Source: Regnicoccus frigidus | Lineage (GTDB): Bacteria; Cyanobacteriota; Cyanobacteriia; PCC-6307; Cyanobiaceae | DNA length: 64,000 bases | Assembly (NCBI GenBank): GCA_025194985.1 | Contig: JAOANE010000055.1 | Location: 73,102 to 137,101, forward strand | Reading direction: 5' to 3' | Part shown: one piece after another, positions 16,614 through 25,862 of the stretch | How the letters are laid out: every line of letters begins with the position of its first letter | How positions within the stretch are numbered: position 1 is the stretch's first letter | The notes under the pieces: model-generated | Told to the model about the DNA's origin: nothing | Databases searched by the model: none | Seen by the model: the letters and a program-made list of their open reading frames with translations, nothing else | Program-made: the position numbers and the translations under genes

Positions 16614-18443
16614 ATGCGTGTGACCCGCCTGATGCTGGTGACACTGCGCGACGATCCGGCCGAGGCTGACATCCCCTCCCACCGGCTGTTGTTGCGAGCC
16701 GGCTACACCCGCCGGATCTCCGCCGGTGTGTATGCCTATCTCCCCTTGCTCTGGCGGGTGCTGACCAAGATCAACGGCATCGTCCGCCAGGAAATGGACC
16801 GGATCGGTGCCCTGGAAACCCTGCTGCCCCAGCTCCAGCCCGCCGACCTTTGGGAACGCAGCGGCCGCTGGCAGGGCTACACCGCCGGCGAGGGGATCAT
16901 GTTCCACCTGGTCGATCGCCAGGACCGCTCCATGGGGCTCGGCCCCACCCATGAAGAGGTGGTGACGGCCCTAGCCGCCGACCTGCTCCGTTCCTACCGG
17001 CAGCTGCCGGTCTGCCTTTATCAGATCCAGACCAAATTCCGCGACGAAATCCGCCCCCGTTTCGGGCTGATGCGTGCACGTGAATTCATCATGAAGGATG
17101 CCTATTCCTTCCATGCCGATGGGGCCAGCCTTGCCGCCACCTATCGGGAGATGGATCAGGCTTACCGGCGCATTTTCCAGCGCTGCGGTCTGAGGGCCGT
17201 GGCCGTTGAAGCCGACAGCGGCGCCATCGGTGGCAGCGCCAGCCAGGAGTTCATGGTGACCGCCGAGGTCGGCGAGGACCTGATCCTCTCCAGCGCCGAT
17301 GGCCGTTATGCCGCCAACCAGGAACGGGCCGTTTCGCTCGAGAGCGAGGCGATCCCCCTGGAGCCTTCCAGACCCTTGGGCCCGTTTTCGACCCCGGCGC
17401 AGGGATCGATCGAGGCCCTCTGTCAGGGCCATGGCCTCGAGCCCAGCCAGATCGTCAAGGTGCTGCTGCTGCTGGCCCGTTTCGCCGGCCTGCCCCCCCA
17501 GCCGGTGCTGGTTTGCCTGCGCGGTGATCAACAGCTCAATGAGGTGAAGCTCAGAAATGCCCTGACCAGCCGTTTGGCCGGGTCAGGGCATCCCCTGATT
17601 GATCTCCAGCCCCTGACAGCCGACCAGGTGGCGGCCCAGGAGCTGGCTCCCCTGCCCTTCGGGTTTCTCGGGCCCCAGCTCAGCGATGGGGTTCTCGCCG
17701 CTGCCCGCGATTGGGCACCACGCTTCGAGCGGCTGGCCGATTCCAGCCTGGAGTGCCTCGGCGCGTTCGTCTGCGGCAGCAACCAGGACGGCAGCCACCA
17801 GTTGGTCGCCGGCTGGGATGCCCAAACGCCTTTGCCGGAGCTGGTTGATCTGCGTGCGGCCCAGCCCGGTGATCGCTGCCAGCACGACCCGGAGCAACGG
17901 CTGGTGGCCAGCCGCGGTATCGAGGTGGGCCATATCTTTCAGCTCGGCAGTAAGTACTCCGAAGCCCTGGAGGCTCGCTTCACGACCGAAGACGGCGTCG
18001 ATGAACCGCTCGTGATGGGTTGTTATGGCATCGGTGTGTCCCGGTTAGCCCAGGCGGCGGTGGAGCAGCACCATGACGCTCAGGGCATCTGCTGGCCACT
18101 GGCCATCGCCCCCTTCGAGTTGATTGTTGTGATCGCCAATGCCCAGGACGGCGTGCAGCTGGCCCTGGCCGAGCAGCTCTATGCCGCGTTGGCGGCCGCG
18201 GGGATCGAGGTGCTGCTTGATGACCGTGCCGAGCGGGCCGGGGTGAAATTCAAGGATGCCGATCTGATCGGCATCCCCTGGCGCGTGGTCGTGGGCCGCG
18301 GGGCCGCCACAGGCATGGTGGAAGTGGTGGAACGCGCCGGTGGCGTTAAGCATGAGCTGGCTGCCGACGCCCTGTTGCCCTGGCTCGAGCCCCGGATCGA
18401 GGCTGGGCGCCGAGGGCTGCTCCCCGACGAGGAACCGGTCTGA
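16614..18443 (+). CDS. proS: Prolyl-tRNA synthetase (bacterial type)
   Basis: The 609-residue class II synthetase charges tRNA-Pro. Motif 1 to motif 3 are present (RAGYTRRISAGVYAYLPL, then LGPTHEE, FRDEIRPRFGLMRAREFIMKD in pieces, and the C-terminal GCYGIGVSR), and the YbaK-like editing insertion lies between about residues 250 and 390. The ATG at 16614 (MRVTRLMLVTLRDDP) is the family start; the frame is open 36 bp further upstream. Confidence 0.96.
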   Translation: MRVTRLMLVTLRDDPAEADIPSHRLLLRAGYTRRISAGVYAYLPLLWRVLTKINGIVRQEMDRIGALETLLPQLQPADLWERSGRWQGYTAGEGIMFHLVDRQDRSMGLGPTHEEVVTALAADLLRSYRQLPVCLYQIQTKFRDEIRPRFGLMRAREFIMKDAYSFHADGASLAATYREMDQAYRRIFQRCGLRAVAVEADSGAIGGSASQEFMVTAEVGEDLILSSADGRYAANQERAVSLESEAIPLEPSRPLGPFSTPAQGSIEALCQGHGLEPSQIVKVLLLLARFAGLPPQPVLVCLRGDQQLNEVKLRNALTSRLAGSGHPLIDLQPLTADQVAAQELAPLPFGFLGPQLSDGVLAAARDWAPRFERLADSSLECLGAFVCGSNQDGSHQLVAGWDAQTPLPELVDLRAAQPGDRCQHDPEQRLVASRGIEVGHIFQLGSKYSEALEARFTTEDGVDEPLVMGCYGIGVSRLAQAAVEQHHDAQGICWPLAIAPFELIVVIANAQDGVQLALAEQLYAALAAAGIEVLLDDRAERAGVKFKDADLIGIPWRVVVGRGAATGMVEVVERAGGVKHELAADALLPWLEPRIEAGRRGLLPDEEPV

Positions 18444-18551
18444 GTGACCGGCGCTTCGATCCCCTGGAGAACAGCTCAGCCAAGCCTTAGGCCTGCCTAG
18501 ATTGTCGAGGCATGGTGCTTCTAAAGTAGCCATTATCGAATTGAGGCGCTG

Positions 18552-19022
18552 ATGGCCGCTGCGTGGGACCGTTGGGTCCAGTCCTGGTCGCTGCAAACAC
18601 TCAGCGGAATCTTGGGTGAGCAGGTCCGTCGGTCGACGGCCCGCCTGATCGCCATCTGCCTCAGCCTCAGCCTGTTGCTCAGTGCCTGCGGCAGTCCGGC
18701 GGCGCCTCTGAGCGGCACCTACCTCGACGACACGATGGTGGTGGCCGAGGCCCTGCTGAGCACAATCGCGATTGCCGACGACGATCCCGCCAGGGCAGAG
18801 GCCGAAACATCCGCCCGCACCCTCGTCAAGGATTACGTCGCCTTCTACCGCCCCAGGGGCAAGGTCAACGGCCTGAGCTCGTTCACCACCATGCAGACCG
18901 CGATCAACTCCCTGGCCGGTCACTACACCAATTATCCGAACCGTCCCCTGCCCGAGGCCCTCAAGACCCGCGTGGCCAAGGAACTACGCAAAGCCGAAGC
19001 GAACGTGACCCGCGGCGCCTGA
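18552..19022 (+). CDS. psb27: Photosystem II assembly lipoprotein Psb27
   Basis: This 156-residue protein has an N-terminal hydrophobic segment ending in a lipobox (LSAC, Cys 46) and a mature domain with GTYLDDT, LVKDYVAFYR, LSSFTTMQTAINSLAGHY and YPNRPLPE, the Psb27 pattern. Psb27 binds CP43 lumenal loops on the thylakoid lumen side and protects PSII during assembly and repair of the manganese cluster. The N-terminus before the signal helix is longer than usual, so a later start is possible, but the ATG at 18552 is the only one before the helix. Confidence 0.95.
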   Translation: MAAAWDRWVQSWSLQTLSGILGEQVRRSTARLIAICLSLSLLLSACGSPAAPLSGTYLDDTMVVAEALLSTIAIADDDPARAEAETSARTLVKDYVAFYRPRGKVNGLSSFTTMQTAINSLAGHYTNYPNRPLPEALKTRVAKELRKAEANVTRGA

Positions 19023-19111
19023 ATGGCCCGCTGACTGAACAGTGCCAACGATCAGTCCGGCTCTTTGACGGAAGGGCCTTTGATCTGACAGGCTCCATCC
19101 TTGTGCTTAGA

Positions 19112-19128
19112 AGCGGCTTCGGGCCGCT
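19112..19128 (+). promoter_or_regulatory. Stem-loop touching the purA start codon
   Basis: AGCGGC at 19112-19117 pairs perfectly with GCCGCT at 19123-19128 around a TTCGG loop, ending one base before the GTG start of purA. It occupies the place where a ribosome binding site would be. It could affect initiation, or be chance in GC-rich DNA. Confidence 0.4.
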
Positions 19129-20448
19129 GTGTCCTTGGCCAACGTTGTCGTCATCGGTGCACAGTGGGGCGACGAGGGGAAGGGCAAGATCACCGATCTC
19201 CTGAGCCGCTCCGCCGATGTGGTCGTGCGCTATCAGGGCGGCGTCAATGCCGGCCACACCATCGTCGTTGACGACAAGGTTCTCAAACTGCACCTGATTC
19301 CTTCTGGAATTCTTTATCCCGAAACGATCTGCCTGATCGGTTCAGGCACCGTGGTGGACCCCAAGGTGATGCTTGCCGAGCTCGATATGCTGCTCGCCTA
19401 TGGCATCGCCATTGACGGGCTGAAACTGGCCTCCACGGCCCACGTCACCATGCCCTACCACCGCCTGCTCGATCAGGCGATGGAGCAGCGTCGTGGCGAT
19501 AGACGCATCGGCACCACCGGCCGGGGCATCGGTCCCACCTATGCCGACAAAGCCGAGCGCAATGGCATCCGGGTGGTTGATCTGCTCGATGAAGAGCGGC
19601 TGCGCGATCGCCTCACTGCCCCCTTGGCGGAGAAGAACCAGCTGCTCGAGCAGATCTACGGCATCGAGCCGCTCGACTGCGAGGCCATGATCGCTGAATA
19701 TGCGGGTTACGGGGCCAGGCTGGCTCCCCATGTGGTCGACTGCACCCGCACCATTCACCAGGCGGCGCGGGCCCGCAAAAACATCCTGTTTGAAGGGGCC
19801 CAGGGAACCCTGCTGGATCTCGACCACGGCACCTATCCCTATGTGACCTCCTCGAACCCAGTCTCGGGTGGTGCCTGCATCGGTGCCGGGGTCGGCCCGA
19901 CGCTGATCGACCGCGTAATCGGTGTGGCCAAGGCCTACACCACCCGCGTTGGGGAAGGTCCCTTTCCCACCGAACTCGAAGGCAGCCTCAACGATCACCT
20001 CTGTGACCGGGGCCACGAATTCGGCACCACCACCGGGCGTCGCCGTCGTTGCGGTTGGTTTGATGGCGTGATCGGCCGCTACGCGGTGGAGGTCAACGGC
20101 CTCGACTGCCTGGCGATCACCAAGCTCGACGTGCTCGACGAACTTGATTCCATCCAGGTCTGCGTGGCCTATGAGCTCGATGGCGAGCGCATCGACCATT
20201 TCCCCAGCAGCGCCGAACTCTTTGCCCGCTGCAAGCCGATCTATGTCAGCCTGCCGGGTTGGCAGTCTTCAACGGCCGATTGTCGTCGCCTTGAGCAGCT
20301 TCCGGAAACGGCCATGGCCTATCTGCGATTCCTGGCTGAACTGATGGAAGTGCCGATCGCGATCGTGTCGCTTGGCGCCCACCGGGACCAGACCATCGTG
20401 GTGGAGGATCCGATCCACGGACCGAAGCGAGCCCTCCTCAATGCCTGA
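19129..20448 (+). CDS. purA: Adenylosuccinate synthetase
   Basis: The 439-residue enzyme makes adenylosuccinate from IMP, aspartate and GTP, the first committed step to AMP. The GTP loop GAQWGDEGKGK is at residues 10-20 and NAGHTIV follows; the TTGRGIGPTYADKA and TTTGRRRRCGW segments are characteristic. It starts with GTG directly after a 6-bp stem-loop. Its end overlaps the next gene by 8 bp. Confidence 0.97.
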   Translation: MSLANVVVIGAQWGDEGKGKITDLLSRSADVVVRYQGGVNAGHTIVVDDKVLKLHLIPSGILYPETICLIGSGTVVDPKVMLAELDMLLAYGIAIDGLKLASTAHVTMPYHRLLDQAMEQRRGDRRIGTTGRGIGPTYADKAERNGIRVVDLLDEERLRDRLTAPLAEKNQLLEQIYGIEPLDCEAMIAEYAGYGARLAPHVVDCTRTIHQAARARKNILFEGAQGTLLDLDHGTYPYVTSSNPVSGGACIGAGVGPTLIDRVIGVAKAYTTRVGEGPFPTELEGSLNDHLCDRGHEFGTTTGRRRRCGWFDGVIGRYAVEVNGLDCLAITKLDVLDELDSIQVCVAYELDGERIDHFPSSAELFARCKPIYVSLPGWQSSTADCRRLEQLPETAMAYLRFLAELMEVPIAIVSLGAHRDQTIVVEDPIHGPKRALLNA

Positions 20449-21439
20449 GATCAGCAAGGTTCTCGATGTCATCGGCATCGGCAATGCCATCGTCGATGTC
20501 CTCGTTCAGAGCGACGACCGTTTCCTCGAAGACCACCAACTCCACAAAGGCGCCATGGCCCTGGTGGATGAAGCCCAGGCCGAGCGGCTGTATGCCGCCA
20601 TGGGTCCGGGTCTGGAAACGTCCGGTGGCTCGGCCGCCAACACCCTGGCCGGCATCGCCCAGCTCGGCGGCCAGGCGGCCTTCATCGGCCGCGTCCGCGA
20701 CGACCAGCTCGGCGCGATCTTCGCCCACGACATTCGCGCCGTCGGCACCCGCTTCGACACGCCCGCTGCCAGCAGCGGACCCTCCACGGCCCGCTGCATG
20801 ATCCTGGTCAGCCCCGATGCCCAGCGCACGATGTGCACCTACCTGGGGGCCTCGGTGGGGCTGGAGCCCCAAGACCTTGATCTGGAGCTTGTGGCCCAGG
20901 CCAAAGTGTTGTATCTGGAGGGCTACCTCTGGGACAGCGAAGCGGCCAAGCGCGCCTTCCTTGCCGCGGCCGAGGTGATGCGCCGCAGTGGTGGCCAGGT
21001 GGCCCTGAGCCTCTCGGATGCTTTTTGCGTCGAGCGCCACCGTCAGAGCTTTCTGGAGCTTGTCGACGGCCATGTCGATCTGCTCTTTGCCAATGAGGTC
21101 GAGATCATGGCCCTCTATGGCAGCTCCAGCTTCGAGGAGGCTCGCGAACATGTGCGGGGGCGCTGCCAGGTGGCCGTGCTGACCCGCAGCAAACGGGGAT
21201 CGGTCGTGCTGCAGGGTTCAACCACCCTGGAGATCGAGCCTTACCGGCTCGGCCCACTGGTGGACACCACCGGGGCTGGCGATCTTTATGCCGCCGGTTT
21301 TCTCTTCGGCCACACCCGGGGTGACTCGCTGGAACGCTGCGGACAGCTGGGATCCCTCTGTGCCGGCCAGGTGATCACCCAGCTGGGACCGCGCCCCGCC
21401 ATTTCTCTGCCTGACCTGGTCGCCGAGCACCTGGGCTGA
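20441..21439 (+). CDS. PfkB-family carbohydrate/nucleoside kinase
   Basis: The 332-residue ribokinase-fold enzyme has GNAIVDVL near the N-terminus, the GGSAANT substrate motif, ANEVEIMALYG and the C-terminal anion hole/base motif DTTGAGDLYAAGF. Overlap with purA (8 bp) suggests a role near purine metabolism, for example an adenosine kinase, but sequence alone does not decide the substrate. The start ATG at 20441 gives MPEISKVLD; the frame is open further back inside purA. Its TGA abuts the convergent cobK stop with no gap. Confidence 0.9.
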   Translation: MPEISKVLDVIGIGNAIVDVLVQSDDRFLEDHQLHKGAMALVDEAQAERLYAAMGPGLETSGGSAANTLAGIAQLGGQAAFIGRVRDDQLGAIFAHDIRAVGTRFDTPAASSGPSTARCMILVSPDAQRTMCTYLGASVGLEPQDLDLELVAQAKVLYLEGYLWDSEAAKRAFLAAAEVMRRSGGQVALSLSDAFCVERHRQSFLELVDGHVDLLFANEVEIMALYGSSSFEEAREHVRGRCQVAVLTRSKRGSVVLQGSTTLEIEPYRLGPLVDTTGAGDLYAAGFLFGHTRGDSLERCGQLGSLCAGQVITQLGPRPAISLPDLVAEHLG

Positions 21440-22252
21440 TCAGCCGCAGGCCCCCAGCCGGGCGATCAGATCTGGCAGCTCGAGTTGCTCGACGCCCTCC
21501 GGTTCCTCAGGCCGTTGCAGCAGCAGCAGCCTCAGCCCGAACCGGCGGCAAAGGGTGTGCCAGCACCGTTCGGTTGTGCCACCGGATTGGCGACACACAA
21601 CGGCGGTGATGCCCCACTGGCGAATCAGGGCCGCTTCAAGAGCCAGCGGGGCCAGGCCCGCTCCTGTGCCGGGGCGATGACAGGCCAGATGGGCCTCCGG
21701 CAGCCCGGCGGCCCGTGCCTGCCGCAGACTCGCGGGGTTGGGCAGCAGGCGGGCAAAGCTCACGGCAGGGGCCACCAGGGCCAGGGCTTTGGGCAGATGG
21801 CGGGCACCGATGGCGAACAGCAGGCGCTCCCTCGCCAAGTCTAGGCAGGCCAGCTCCTCACAGCCCGCCAGCAGGGTGCAGTCGACGGCTTCGGCTTCAA
21901 GATTGGGGCGCAACAGACGCAGCAGCGGCTGGCCCAGGCTCCGGCAGGTGGCGGCCAGGTCGGAGCTGACCCGGCTGGCAAAGGGATGGCTGGCATCCAC
22001 TACCCAACCAAACGGCTGCCCGCCCTGCGTCGCCTGGCGCAGCCGCGCGGCCATGGCCGCTGGTCCCGCCAGGCCTCCCACCTCCAGGCGCAGATCGGGG
22101 TGGGCGTCGTAGGCACGGCAGGCGCTGGCGCTCACCACAGCCACAGTCACGCCCCAGCCCCGCTCCAGCAACACCCTGGCCAGGGCGGGTCCCTCGCCGG
22201 TGCCGGCGATCAGCCAGAGCCGGCGTCGCTGCTGAGGATCAAGGCTGGGCAT
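21440..22252 (-). CDS. cobK: Precorrin-6A reductase
   Basis: The 270-residue CobK/CbiJ-family protein reduces the corrin ring precursor with NADPH. It shows LWLIAGTGEGPALARVL at the N-terminus, VVDASHPFAS near residue 85, and the late AVVCRQSGG segment, all family features. The ATG at 22252 is preferred over a TTG one codon upstream. It is divergent from ssb, and its stop directly abuts the PfkB gene. Confidence 0.92.
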   Translation of the reverse strand: MPSLDPQQRRRLWLIAGTGEGPALARVLLERGWGVTVAVVSASACRAYDAHPDLRLEVGGLAGPAAMAARLRQATQGGQPFGWVVDASHPFASRVSSDLAATCRSLGQPLLRLLRPNLEAEAVDCTLLAGCEELACLDLARERLLFAIGARHLPKALALVAPAVSFARLLPNPASLRQARAAGLPEAHLACHRPGTGAGLAPLALEAALIRQWGITAVVCRQSGGTTERCWHTLCRRFGLRLLLLQRPEEPEGVEQLELPDLIARLGACG

Positions 22253-22322
22253 CAACGGGGCTGTTCAAGGGCAGGACTGTTCTGTTCAGCAGCAGCGTGC
22301 ATCAGCGGGATCGTGCACCAGG

Positions 22323-22868
22323 ATGGGGACCGGTATTTTTGATCCGGTTTTGAATCACTGTTTGCTGGAAGTGGAGGTGATCGAGGCGCCCCAGTTGCGC
22401 TACACCCAGGACAACCAGACCCCTGTGGCCGAAATGTCGGTGCAGTTCGAGGGTCTGCGGCCCGACGACCCGTCCGGCCAGATCAAGGTGGTGGGCTGGG
22501 GCAATCTGGCCCAGGATCTCCAGAACAGGGTCCAGGTGGGCCAGCGGTTGATGCTGGAGGGGCGCCTGCGCATCAGCACCATCACCCGCGCCGATGGCCT
22601 CAAGGAGAAACGGGCCGAGTTCACCCTCTCCCGTCTCCATCCCCTGGCCGAAGGCCCTTCCCCGGCCGGCGACACAAGGCCTGCCCCGTTGCCCCCCGCC
22701 GGGGGGCAACCCCGCTCAGTGCCCAGGCCCGTGCCGGCCAGGGCTGCTGTGGCTGGCTCCACGACCGCCGCTGCTGCGATTCCAGCGACCCCGGCGCCTG
22801 AGGTTCCCACCTGGAACACTTCGCCGCTGGTGCCTGAGCTCAGCGACGACGACGACATCCCGTTCTGA
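22323..22868 (+). CDS. ssb: Single-stranded DNA-binding protein
   Basis: This 181-residue SSB has an N-terminal OB fold (about 1-110), a flexible Pro/Ala-rich linker, and the acidic tail DDDDIPF that recruits replication and repair partners. The OB part is divergent from the E. coli type, but the tail is decisive. The ATG at 22323 starts the fold. It converges on a small gene 11 bp downstream. Confidence 0.9.
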   Translation: MGTGIFDPVLNHCLLEVEVIEAPQLRYTQDNQTPVAEMSVQFEGLRPDDPSGQIKVVGWGNLAQDLQNRVQVGQRLMLEGRLRISTITRADGLKEKRAEFTLSRLHPLAEGPSPAGDTRPAPLPPAGGQPRSVPRPVPARAAVAGSTTAAAAIPATPAPEVPTWNTSPLVPELSDDDDIPF

Positions 22869-22879
22869 AGCCAGGCCCC

Positions 22880-23155
22880 TCAGCTTCCAGTCAGCCGTTC
22901 GCTGGCCAGATCGATCATCTGGCCCAGCTCCCGCTCCAGGGCCGCCAGGTCGAGGCGCAGATCAGGCCAACGGCCCCCATCGATCTGGCGCAACAGCCAC
23001 AGTCGATCGGCGCTGAGCTGCTCGATCAAGGCCGTGCTGCTGAGCTCTTCAGCAGTTTCTGGAGCCACGTTTTGGACTTCAGCCGCCACTGGTTCGACCC
23101 GATCGGGCTCGGCACCGATAGGCCTGGAGGATTCAGCGGAGTTGGAGGCAGTCAT
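22880..23155 (-). CDS. Small conserved hypothetical protein
   Basis: The ATG at 23155 gives 91 residues: an acidic, Ser/Ala/Val-rich first half and a helical Leu/Arg/Asp-rich second half (LIEQLSADRLWLLRQIDGG and following). The frame is open to 23227 but upstream residues look like non-coding translation. No known domain. It lies between ssb and the DUF2854 gene. Confidence 0.6.
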   Translation of the reverse strand: MTASNSAESSRPIGAEPDRVEPVAAEVQNVAPETAEELSSTALIEQLSADRLWLLRQIDGGRWPDLRLDLAALERELGQMIDLASERLTGS

Positions 23156-23217
23156 CGCAGAGTTGGACCCAACATGGTTTCGATTGTTGCGCACGCCCTT
23201 GCGGGAGGATGGTCGCC

Positions 23218-23796
23218 ATGCAAGCAATCACCTCACCCGGCAGCCTGCTCACCCTCCTTGGCGCCGTTCTTACCGTGGTCGGCACGATCGCCTACGCGAC
23301 CGATAGCCCCAACATCAGCCTGGCTGGCGTGTTCTATGGCATTCCACTGCTGCTGGGCGGTCTGGCCCTGAAGTCCTCGGAACTGCCGCCCGCGATCCGT
23401 CTGACCAAACCTGCTGAATTCCGTGCCCTGCGCGAGCAACCTGAGAGCGAACCGCTCAGCACCTTGCTCAAGGACGTGACCCGTTGGCGCTATGGCCAGA
23501 AGGCTCACCTGGAGAGCTCGCTGGAGGCCCTCAAGCTCTGGAACGACGATCAGCCGCCCGAACTCCTGAGCGTGCGCGAACTGGAGGAACATGGTGGCTA
23601 TGGCCTGGGCCTGCGTTTTCGCAGCCATGGGGTGCCGTATGAGCGCTGGCAAGCCAAGCAGGAGCGGCTTGGCCGTTTTTTCGGACCTGGGCTTGTGGCC
23701 ACGCTGGCCCCGTTGACGGACACTGAACTTGAACTCATCCTGGGTCCGGTTGACCCTGCCATCAGCGATGGTCAGCTGGACGCCGTGCCGTCCTGA
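23218..23796 (+). CDS. DUF2854 membrane protein
   Basis: This 192-residue protein of the cyanobacterial and plastid-lineage DUF2854 family has two N-terminal hydrophobic helices (about 8-25 and 30-52) and a soluble domain with WRYGQKAHLE and HGGYGLGLRF. The ATG at 23218 has a GGGAGG site nine bases upstream; an ATG three codons earlier has no spacing for it. Function is not established. argB follows in the same direction after 13 bp. Confidence 0.87.
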   Translation: MQAITSPGSLLTLLGAVLTVVGTIAYATDSPNISLAGVFYGIPLLLGGLALKSSELPPAIRLTKPAEFRALREQPESEPLSTLLKDVTRWRYGQKAHLESSLEALKLWNDDQPPELLSVRELEEHGGYGLGLRFRSHGVPYERWQAKQERLGRFFGPGLVATLAPLTDTELELILGPVDPAISDGQLDAVPS

Positions 23797-23809
23797 TTCC
23801 CCGTCGTCG

Positions 23810-24730
23810 TTGTCGAACTTGAGTCATGACCCCTTGATCAGTGCCGAGGACAGCCTGCGGGTCTCCGTTCTCAGTGAGGCCCTGCCGTACATCCAGCGGT
23901 TTTCCGGCCGCCGTGTGGTGGTGAAGTATGGGGGGGCGGCGATGGTGAACGAGGCGCTGCGTGAGGCGGTCTTCCGTGATCTGGCTCTGCTGGCCTGCGT
24001 GGGTTTGCAACCGGTGGTGGTCCATGGCGGCGGGCCTGAGATCAACCAATGGCTGAGCCGGATGTCGATCGAGCCCCGGTTCGTTGATGGCCTGCGGGTC
24101 ACCGATGCCGAGACGATGGATGTGGTCGAGATGGTGCTGGTCGGCAGGGTCAACAAGCAGATCGTTAACGGGCTTAACCGCCTCGGTGGCCGGGCGGTGG
24201 GGCTCTGTGGCAGTGATGGCGGCCTGGTCGAAGCGAGGGTCTTGGGGGATGGCTCCCACGGGCTGGTGGGGGATGTGGCGGCTGTCAACCCCGACGTTCT
24301 CACTCCCCTGCTGGAGAATGGCTACATCCCAGTGATTTCCAGCGTGGCGGCCAACCCCCAGGGTCAGTCGCACAACATCAATGCCGACACCGTGGCCGGT
24401 GAACTCGCCGCCGCCCTCCAGGCCGAGAAGCTGATCCTGCTCACCGATACCCCTGGAATCCTGCGCCATCGCGACGATCCTGGTTCGCTGCTGCGTCAGC
24501 TCAGCCTGTCGGAGGCCCGTGAGCTGATCGCCAGCGGGGTGGTCGATGGCGGCATGACCCCCAAGACCGAATGCTGCATCCGTGCCCTCGCCCAGGGGGT
24601 CGGGGCTGCCCATATCGTCGATGGCCGCGTTCCCCACGCCTTGCTCTTGGAAGTGTTCACCGATGCCGGCATCGGTACGATGGTGGTCGGCCGTCTGGCG
24701 CCGGCAGCCGCGCCGGCCGGTCATGACTGA
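23810..24730 (+). CDS. argB: Acetylglutamate kinase
   Basis: The 306-residue kinase phosphorylates N-acetyl-L-glutamate in arginine synthesis; in cyanobacteria it is the target of PII control. Motifs: VVKYGGAAM, VVHGGGPEIN, then the C-terminal LTDTPGIL and GGMTPK. The N-terminal helix (ALPYIQRFSGR) involved in hexamer formation and arginine inhibition is present. The TTG at 23810 is the most family-like start; the open frame runs further back into the DUF2854 gene. The 3' end overlaps the next ATG by 8 bp. Confidence 0.95.
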   Translation: MSNLSHDPLISAEDSLRVSVLSEALPYIQRFSGRRVVVKYGGAAMVNEALREAVFRDLALLACVGLQPVVVHGGGPEINQWLSRMSIEPRFVDGLRVTDAETMDVVEMVLVGRVNKQIVNGLNRLGGRAVGLCGSDGGLVEARVLGDGSHGLVGDVAAVNPDVLTPLLENGYIPVISSVAANPQGQSHNINADTVAGELAAALQAEKLILLTDTPGILRHRDDPGSLLRQLSLSEARELIASGVVDGGMTPKTECCIRALAQGVGAAHIVDGRVPHALLLEVFTDAGIGTMVVGRLAPAAAPAGHD

Positions 24731-25862
24731 GGACCCGCTGTCACCAGCCCGCCAGGCGCTGGAGAGGGGCGACTACGGGCGTTGCCTGAGGTTGCTCGAA
24801 CCCCTCGCCCTGCTCCATCCGGCCGCTACGCCCTTGGGGGGCAGCCTGCGCTTGCTGATGGTCACGGCCCTGCTGGGCCAGGGCAACGATGAGCAGGCCG
24901 CCAGCTGTTGCCGCAGTTTGCGCGTCTGCCGGGACCTGGAGATTCGGGCCCAGGCCAAGGACCTGCAGCTGATTCTCGAAGCACCGGCCCTGCCGCGTCC
25001 GGCCAACTGGTCGCTGACATTGCCGGCCATCACGGAGGCCGCGCCCCTGGAGGGTCGCTTGAAACCCGGCGCCAGTCCCCGGCGCCGCCAGCGTGCGCCG
25101 GGGCCACCGTCGCCGCTGCCACCACCGACTGGACCCACCCGCGGCCCGGTTGGCTTTGCCATCGCCGTGCTGGCCGTGCTTCTGCTGCTTGGCTCCCTGC
25201 TCTCAGGCTGCCTGCGGGTCGAGACCGATCTGCGCTTCGGTCCTCCCGGCCGGCTCCAGCTCCAGCAGACCCTGAGCAGCGAGTCCGGACGCCTGCTCCC
25301 CTTTCAGCGCCAATTCAGCCAGGAGCTGCAGGCAGCGGCACCAGCACCGAAACCTCGCCTGGAGCTTGAAACCCGCCAGGGGGTGGTCAGCCTGAGGAGC
25401 GCCAACTTGAACAGCGCGGAGATTTCCAGGCTGCTGCAGAGCACTGTGGCCACGGCCGCCCAGCTTGGGGGGATCGAGCTGCCAGCCCCGGATTTGCAGC
25501 TGAAGGAACGCAATTGGTTGGTAGGGGCTCACCAGCAATTCAGCTTGGAAGTGGATCTGCGCGCTGTCAGGGGACTTCCGGGACTGGAGCTCGGCGTTCA
25601 GCTCGGCCCGCTGGCCCCTGCTGCCCTGCGCTTGGCGTTGCCTCTGGCCGCCGTGCCCGATGCCGATGGGATCCGCTGGCCGTTGCAGCCCGGCGCTCTC
25701 AACCGCATCGAACTGGTCTGCTGGCGCTGGAGCCGCCTGGGGGTGGGGGCTGTTGTGATCCTGGTGTTGCTTGGTCTGGCCCTCGGACTGCAGCGGCTGC
25801 GCTGGCAGGCCGGTTTTGGCTGGCCGGAATTGCCTTCTCCTTCCGTTGATGAAGAGTCTTAG
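24723..25862 (+). CDS. DUF3153-type lipoprotein-like membrane protein with helical N-terminal extension
   Basis: The 379-residue product has an N-terminal helical, TPR-like region (1-90), a Pro/Arg linker, a hydrophobic segment ending in LLSGCLRVETDLRF (about 145-170) that marks the start of the DUF3153 domain of cyanobacteria, a beta-rich middle, and a C-terminal membrane helix before a short tail. The Cys could be lipidated only if the upstream part is not cytoplasmic, so topology is uncertain. It overlaps argB by 8 bp and its TAG overlaps the convergent priA stop by 4 bp. Confidence 0.78.
   Translation: MTEDPLSPARQALERGDYGRCLRLLEPLALLHPAATPLGGSLRLLMVTALLGQGNDEQAASCCRSLRVCRDLEIRAQAKDLQLILEAPALPRPANWSLTLPAITEAAPLEGRLKPGASPRRRQRAPGPPSPLPPPTGPTRGPVGFAIAVLAVLLLLGSLLSGCLRVETDLRFGPPGRLQLQQTLSSESGRLLPFQRQFSQELQAAAPAPKPRLELETRQGVVSLRSANLNSAEISRLLQSTVATAAQLGGIELPAPDLQLKERNWLVGAHQQFSLEVDLRAVRGLPGLELGVQLGPLAPAALRLALPLAAVPDADGIRWPLQPGALNRIELVCWRWSRLGVGAVVILVLLGLALGLQRLRWQAGFGWPELPSPSVDEES

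Noticed and set aside
16449..16952. Upstream extension of the HTH-like protein frame
   Set aside because: It lies opposite proS, and the sequence is Gly/His/Gln-rich shadow translation.
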